64,000 bases of DNA, taken from Desarmillaria ectypa. Its lineage: Eukaryota > Basidiomycota > Agaricomycetes > Agaricales > Physalacriaceae. This document shows, piece after piece, positions 59,400 through 64,000 of the stretch. Made by a program: the position numbers and the translations under genes. Numbering within the stretch: the first letter of the stretch is position 1; every line of letters starts with the position of its first letter. The stretch spans positions 1,612,001 through 1,676,000 of the forward strand of contig JAUDYN010000002.1 of NCBI GenBank assembly GCA_030407005.1, written 5' to 3'. The notes under the pieces were generated by a model. That model did not search any database. It was given only the letters and a program-made list of their open reading frames with translations, and had not been told where the DNA came from.

Positions 59400-60090
59400 G
59401 AGACTCACTCAGGATCCCTTCCTCCACTCTCCCTATCATCAATATTTTCAGTGATGACAAAAGATCATATCATCTACACTCTTCCATCCAATCTGAGTAT
59501 AAGGCCTTCAACACTCATATTATCCTGGCTAGCTGACCTGACTCCCCAACCCTTGGGTACAGTAACACTCATGAAGCCACAAGAGCCATCTATGAGTATA
59601 ACTGACTACAAATAGAAAGGTAATTTAGTCTAAGAATTGCTAAAGACTCCCATCCTTAAACCACAATGGTCCTATTGAATATGCCCATGTGGAGGCATAT
59701 CCCATTATCAGAGAGTGCCATGCCAAGCTTATACAGTGTCTCTACCAGCTTAGCATCCATATACAGCAGGTGTGAGACAATTATTGTCATGAGCATATCC
59801 TCACTCTTAACACCTACCACATGTTTGATAGCCAGTTACCAGAAGAAGATGAAGAAACCTATTACTGAAAGCAATATTGGAATGCTATCTAAAATGTTCC
59901 ACAAGAATAAGCAAGAGTCTTCAAGAAAGAAGCCCTCACCAATCACCAGAGCAGGGGGTCTTAGTGGCTAAGTTATCAGTACTGACTGCTCATCATCTAC
60001 ATATCACCACCCCTCTTTTCCAGCAAACAAATTGCCTATAATGACCACACTTCCAAAGAATATGATCAACACTACCTTGAGACCCTCAGA
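59400..60090 (+). pseudogene. gag/ORF2 fragment of element L
   Basis: The translation contains LIQCLYQLSIHIQQ and SQLPEEDEETYY, aligned with element F at 42740-42880. Frames alternate and stops are many. Confidence 0.55.
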
Positions 60091-60098
60091 TAATAATG

Positions 60099-60493
60099 TG
60101 CTTGATAACAGCAAGTAATAAAAGAATTAGGGAATAGCAATGAACACTAATCACACTAAACCTCTTACTACTTTACACTTAATCACCAATATTGAATTTG
60201 GGTGGTTTCAAGTATAATGGAAGCACTCTGCAGACTTCAATAATCAAGTAAAGTTGTTTTAAAGATGTTTTATTCCTTACTAGTGAGTTATATAAAGTAC
60301 TACTTGCACTAGTGGGGTTGGTAAGACACAATTGAATGAAGAGTGACTTGATTTGAGCTATTGTACTTATTCTGACTGAAACTGCTTTAAATCAGTGGCA
60401 CTCTTGATCCTATACTGCTTCCTACAACTGATAAACACTTGATTAGTCACACTCTTAGCCTAAGAATGATATAAACTCTGAGAACTTTGCTTG
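60099..60493. repeat. Dispersed repeat R1, copy 2 (truncated by M)
   Basis: It starts TGCTTGATAACAGC and aligns with 32436 onwards, including TCACCAATATTGAATTTGGG in both copies. It breaks at the LTR of M exactly where copy 1 continues (ACTTG then AACTAAC). Confidence 0.75.
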
Positions 60494-63400
60494 TGTTAGA
60501 TATGAACTTTGCCAGACAACAAGAATAAACAATAGGCTATATTGCATTTATACAGTCATCCACTGAGTCCCAGAATGTTGTCAATGAAGATATAAGACTA
60601 AGTTCTTAATCTTAGGCAAGAAGAGTGAGTTGACAAAAAAGTTTGGTGTGATTAAACTTAGCTTGAAGCTGAAGACTATACAGCAAGAGCTATCCTACTT
60701 ATATACTAATAAGAAAGAGTGAAACAATATGTCCATGTATGAAACAATGAATACAATGATATAACTAGATGGCTGTCATAAGCTGTAGCACAATAGCTTG
60801 TTATCATTTGATAAAAATGAGGTGGCTGGTCTATAATCTATGATTGGCACTGAGATTAGATATGATAAGATCAGCACCTAAATCAGAAGAAAGATAAGAT
60901 AAAATAAGCATGAAAATAGTGAAATTATAGCAATATTCTCTCATTAAGACAGGCATCCTGACTGTCATTATGATCTGACTACCAGTTCTTTCAAAAGAGT
61001 TTCTCACATATTTTATGCATCATCATCTCTATTCTATTGATTGTCTTCTCTGCTCCTGCCTTGATTATTGGCTTTCCAATACTTATTGATGAGTATTTTC
61101 AGCTCTGGAATTTTCTCCTTATAGTATCAACATTTGATGCTTGAATATTTTTTGACTAAATATTGCCATTTGACATCATTTTTCTTGGTATTGATGATGA
61201 TTGTGGCTGTGGTGAGATTGACTATAATCACTTGTACTTCCATAGCTCTTTTAGCCTTAAGATACTTGGCAATTGCTCTCTTTACATTACCCAAGTTTCT
61301 CTTGGTGACCCATTAGTTTTCTTCAGATCCATAATCCTTCCACTTGATCAGATAGTCATTGACTATTCTTGACAGTTGCCTCTTTCTTCCACAAACCTTG
61401 TGTAGTCTATTATCTAGAATAGATTCAATCTTGTATTTCTCTTCACTGTAGATAATGTTTGGTAGTAGAGAGAGTGGTTGTTTCTGATTGAGGAAGGCTG
61501 ATAGAATGTATGCTATGAGAAGGGTCTTATTGAAGACTAGGTAGATTTTTCATACTGGTGAAAGTTTTAACTTATAAGCTGAAAGATTATGTTTCTCAAC
61601 AATGGAGAAAGGCCTGACTCATTTGTCATCAAGCTTCTTCTTGGGACAGGATAAATATAGATTGGTAGTATCAAGCCAAACCTTTTGTCTGATTTAGTAT
61701 TTGATGACTATCTGTTTCTTCTTGTTATATTGGGTCTCCATTTACTCTGCCACTTTCTGTAAAGTGGTCTTGGTCTCATCATGAATGTGTTTTATCATGT
61801 CTTTAAATAATTCTGATACAAGAGTGTGAAGGGGAGAGTGAGTATTCAAGTCAGGAGCAACTTGAGAGTTTTGACTATAGTTGAATTGGAATGGGCTTTT
61901 TCCCATTGCTAAATGTATGTGATTATTGTGTTAAAAAGCTACTAATAGCAGCTATTCAGCTCAATCTATTTGTCAGTAGTTGATAAATATACAGAGATAT
62001 TTTTCCACCTTATGATTGACACATTCTATTTATCTGTTAGTCTGAGGATAGAATGCCATAGAGGTATTTTCCTTGATTTGGAGCATATTATATAAGTCCA
62101 CTAGAAACTTAGATACAAACTGTGATCTATGGTCAGATATGACAGTTATAGGCATGCTGTATTTGGCATATATCTTGTCTTATAGAATGTGAGCCCATTC
62201 TTTAGATAAGAGTTTAGTACTGCAGACAATAGAAATTATTGCCTTAAAGAATCAGTTGATAATGACTAGGATAGCATTATGGCAATTGAAAATAGAGAGT
62301 CTGGTAACTATATAGACTGAGATGTGAGTTCATGGTTCTGAGGATACTTTATTAGAGTGAAGTGGTGCTTATTTGGCTTAGATGCTTGACTTGGTTCTTG
62401 CATAAGTCTTGCATGCTCATATGTATATTTTGACATCCTTCTTAAGCTTTGGCCACCAATAGTCCCTTAGGACTAGCTCCTTTGTTTTTTCCACTCCTGG
62501 ATGTCTAGCTGTGATATGATCATAATAGTGAGCAATAATTTCTCCTCATACAGTGTGATCTCTGAGAACATAGATCTTTTGATCATAATAGAGTAGGCCA
62601 TCTTTCTCCTGGATTCTCTTTTTATGGTTGAGCAAGATAGCAATTCCTTGATCCTATTTCTATTGATCTTAGATCATGCTCTTAATGTGTTCATAGGCTT
62701 CTTCTACTGTGAGCATGATCATAGCATTGAAGAACTCAGCTTTTAAGATGATGACTTTCTTGTTATTATCTTTACCTTGTTTATAATCCACTCTTTGACT
62801 AAGAAAATCTGCTTTTTTGTTAGCAGTACCAGGTTTGTGATGTAGAGTGAAATGATACTCAGCAAGTTCAGTCACCTATCATGCTTATCAGTGATTGAGT
62901 TTTTGAGGCTTTTGAAAGTACTGTAAATTTTAATGATTGATCTAGATTTCAAAATCTATAGCATTCATGAGATAATGTCTCCATTCATCCAGAGCAAGCA
63001 AAATTGTGACCAGCTTCTTATCATATATTTCATAGTTGCACTCAGTGAAAGTCAGTGCTTTGGATAAAAATATGACTGGCCTCCATTTTCTATCTTGTTC
63101 CTGACTCAAAACAGCATCAATTACCCCTCACTAGAACACTTTCATGCAGAATTGACCTTTCTCTATCAGAATGGCTAGAATTATATTCATGGCCAATTGA
63201 GCTTTAAGTCACTGGAATACAACTTGTTGTGTAGTCTTCCATGTCCATTGTTCCTTGCCAGTAAGGTGTGTCATTAAGCAGACAATATTGTTATATCCTT
63301 TGATAAAGCAGCAATAGAAGTTCATGAATCTTAAGAAGAATTGCAGCTCCTGTTTTTTAGTGAGGACTGGCCACTCCATGATACCAGCAACCTTGACTGG

Positions 63401-63590
63401 GTCTATGCAAATAGATCCTTTGCTAATAATGACCCTCAGGTATTCAGTTTCAAATACCTTAAATTCATATTTCTTGGCTTTTAGGAACAACTTGTGTTTT
63501 CAAAGCAGTTCTAAGACTTGATAAATGAGGGATAGACAGTGACCTTTCCAATGGCAATGAGATCTTTAAAGATATCATTCATCATCCACT
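60494..63590 (-). mobile_element. Element M: chromovirus, 3' half
   Basis: The 3' LTR (60494-60932, 439 bp) and hairpin (60948-60966) lead into minus-strand pol, which breaks at the RT motif QWMMND near 63590. It inserted into R1 copy 2. Same subfamily as E and K. Confidence 0.78.
60967..63590 (-). pseudogene. pol of element M, C-terminal half (decayed)
   Basis: Leftwards: RT remnant (63590-63180, FETEYLRVIISK) with a deletion removing the YLDD segment near 63530, RNase H (about 63110-62800), integrase zinc site and core (about 62540-61850), C-terminal patch (about 61650) and chromodomain (about 61430-61290). Confidence 0.75.
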
Positions 63591-64000
63591 GTGAAAGAAT
63601 ATTGAGTCCCACTCTTTCACTCTCCTCTACTATCAGAAGCAGATTCATATCAATCTAAAGTGGGTGGTTCTTGCACCTTCTCATGTAGTCACTGTATACA
63701 AAAGATCTTGCAAAAGCAAACTGTAATTCTCTCACTAGAGAGTTTGCCAACCTTATACTGCTCCAGTATATATATCATATGCATCCCAAGCAATGCTGCC
63801 ACCTTATCCTATGCAAAGTCAGCAAGCAGCATCTACTCTAGCTTATGGACAATATCCAGTAGCACCTGAGGGAAGCATAGCAAAAATGATAGATACCTTA
63901 CAACAGGTGTCCACTATGGGTCTGCCACTTAATTTCTATAATTTATATGAGTATTCACTATCTGGACAGGCAAGTCCTACAATGCCAGGTCAAGCTGCTG
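63591..64000 (+). other. Unrecognised open frame at the window edge
   Basis: After the RT break, an open plus-strand frame runs from 63739 to the window end (about 87 codons, no stop). It reads SQAMLPPYPMQSQQAAST, then SIAKMIDTLQQVSTMGLPL and NLYEYSLSGQ. The Gln/Pro/Ala-rich wording suggests a retroelement gag N-terminus or a low-complexity host protein. I do not recognise it. Confidence 0.4.

Larger units (their letters stand above)
58478..60098 (+). mobile_element. Element L: 5' LTR, leader and gag remnant
   Basis: The LTR 58478-58917 is followed by a self-priming site and membrane ORF, then decayed ORF2/gag to about 60098, where repeat R1 copy 2 begins. It lies inside element K. No pol is present. 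Confidence 0.75.

Noticed and set aside
3448..63590. Ascomycete-style RIP as the cause of decay
   Set aside because: In the youngest LTR pair the exchanges fall mainly at CG, TG and CA sites consistent with CpG deamination; no excess at CpA alone was evident by eye.

Overview
The window looks like a chromosome arm of a filamentous fungus, most likely a basidiomycete (Agaricomycotina-like). Positions 1-2985 hold two host genes with 49-53 bp GT-AG introns, normal CpG content and compact spacing. They are a divergently transcribed pair: the 5' end of a UBR1-type N-recognin ubiquitin ligase (minus strand, running off the left edge) and a complete five-exon SR-protein kinase of the SRPK/Sky1 type (plus strand). 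I cannot name the species.

From 3448 to the right edge almost everything is a pile of nested Ty3/gypsy retrotransposons of the chromodomain class (chromoviruses), labelled A to M here, plus pieces of a second gypsy family (D), an unknown 1.5 kb insertion (X) and a dispersed repeat (R1). Layout: A (minus, 3448-18096) contains the LTR and body of B (LTR at 9819). C (plus, to 26547) lies inside remnants of D (18454-28850), whose reverse transcriptase is also split by X (26890-28411). E (minus, 29264-32435) abuts R1. F (plus, gag pieces 33560-34039 and 42473-43690) is split by G (minus, 34045-42467, TSD TTATC), the youngest copy. H (plus, 43732-47482, TSD TCTCC) is a gag-only deletion derivative. 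J (plus, 48768-56752, TSD TATAT) sits in an LTR of I. K, L and M (57348-63590) are further nested copies.

No copy is intact: all carry stops, mostly TGA where relatives have an arginine (CGA) codon. By hand count the differences between paired LTRs are almost all transitions, and in G mostly CG/TG/CA exchanges, which suggests long-term deamination of methylated CpG. Older copies are nearly CpG-free and AT-rich; G and the host genes keep CpG.

Comparing copies reveals constrained structure that ordinary annotation would miss: (1) a -1 frameshift signal at the gag/pol junction, a GYAAAAG-type slip site, the gag stop TAG, then a hairpin of exactly 33 nt in six copies, with the protein conserved in the -1 frame through it; (2) a short ORF with one membrane helix between the 5' LTR and gag in all seven copies whose 5' end is present; (3) self-priming: the 13-14 nt just inside the 5' LTR are the complement of a segment 31-35 nt after the LTR TATA box, and they co-vary between subfamilies, as in Tf1/sushi elements; (4) a small hairpin just upstream of the polypurine tract; (5) gag split over two overlapping frames. 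The proposed cycle is: LTR TATA transcription, self-primed reverse transcription, separate or coupled translation of a membrane ORF, ORF2 and gag, -1 frameshift into protease-RT-RNase H-integrase-chromodomain, then insertion into existing repeats. Coordinates of decayed coding regions are approximate; LTR ends, TSDs, host exons and the 33-nt hairpins were read base by base.
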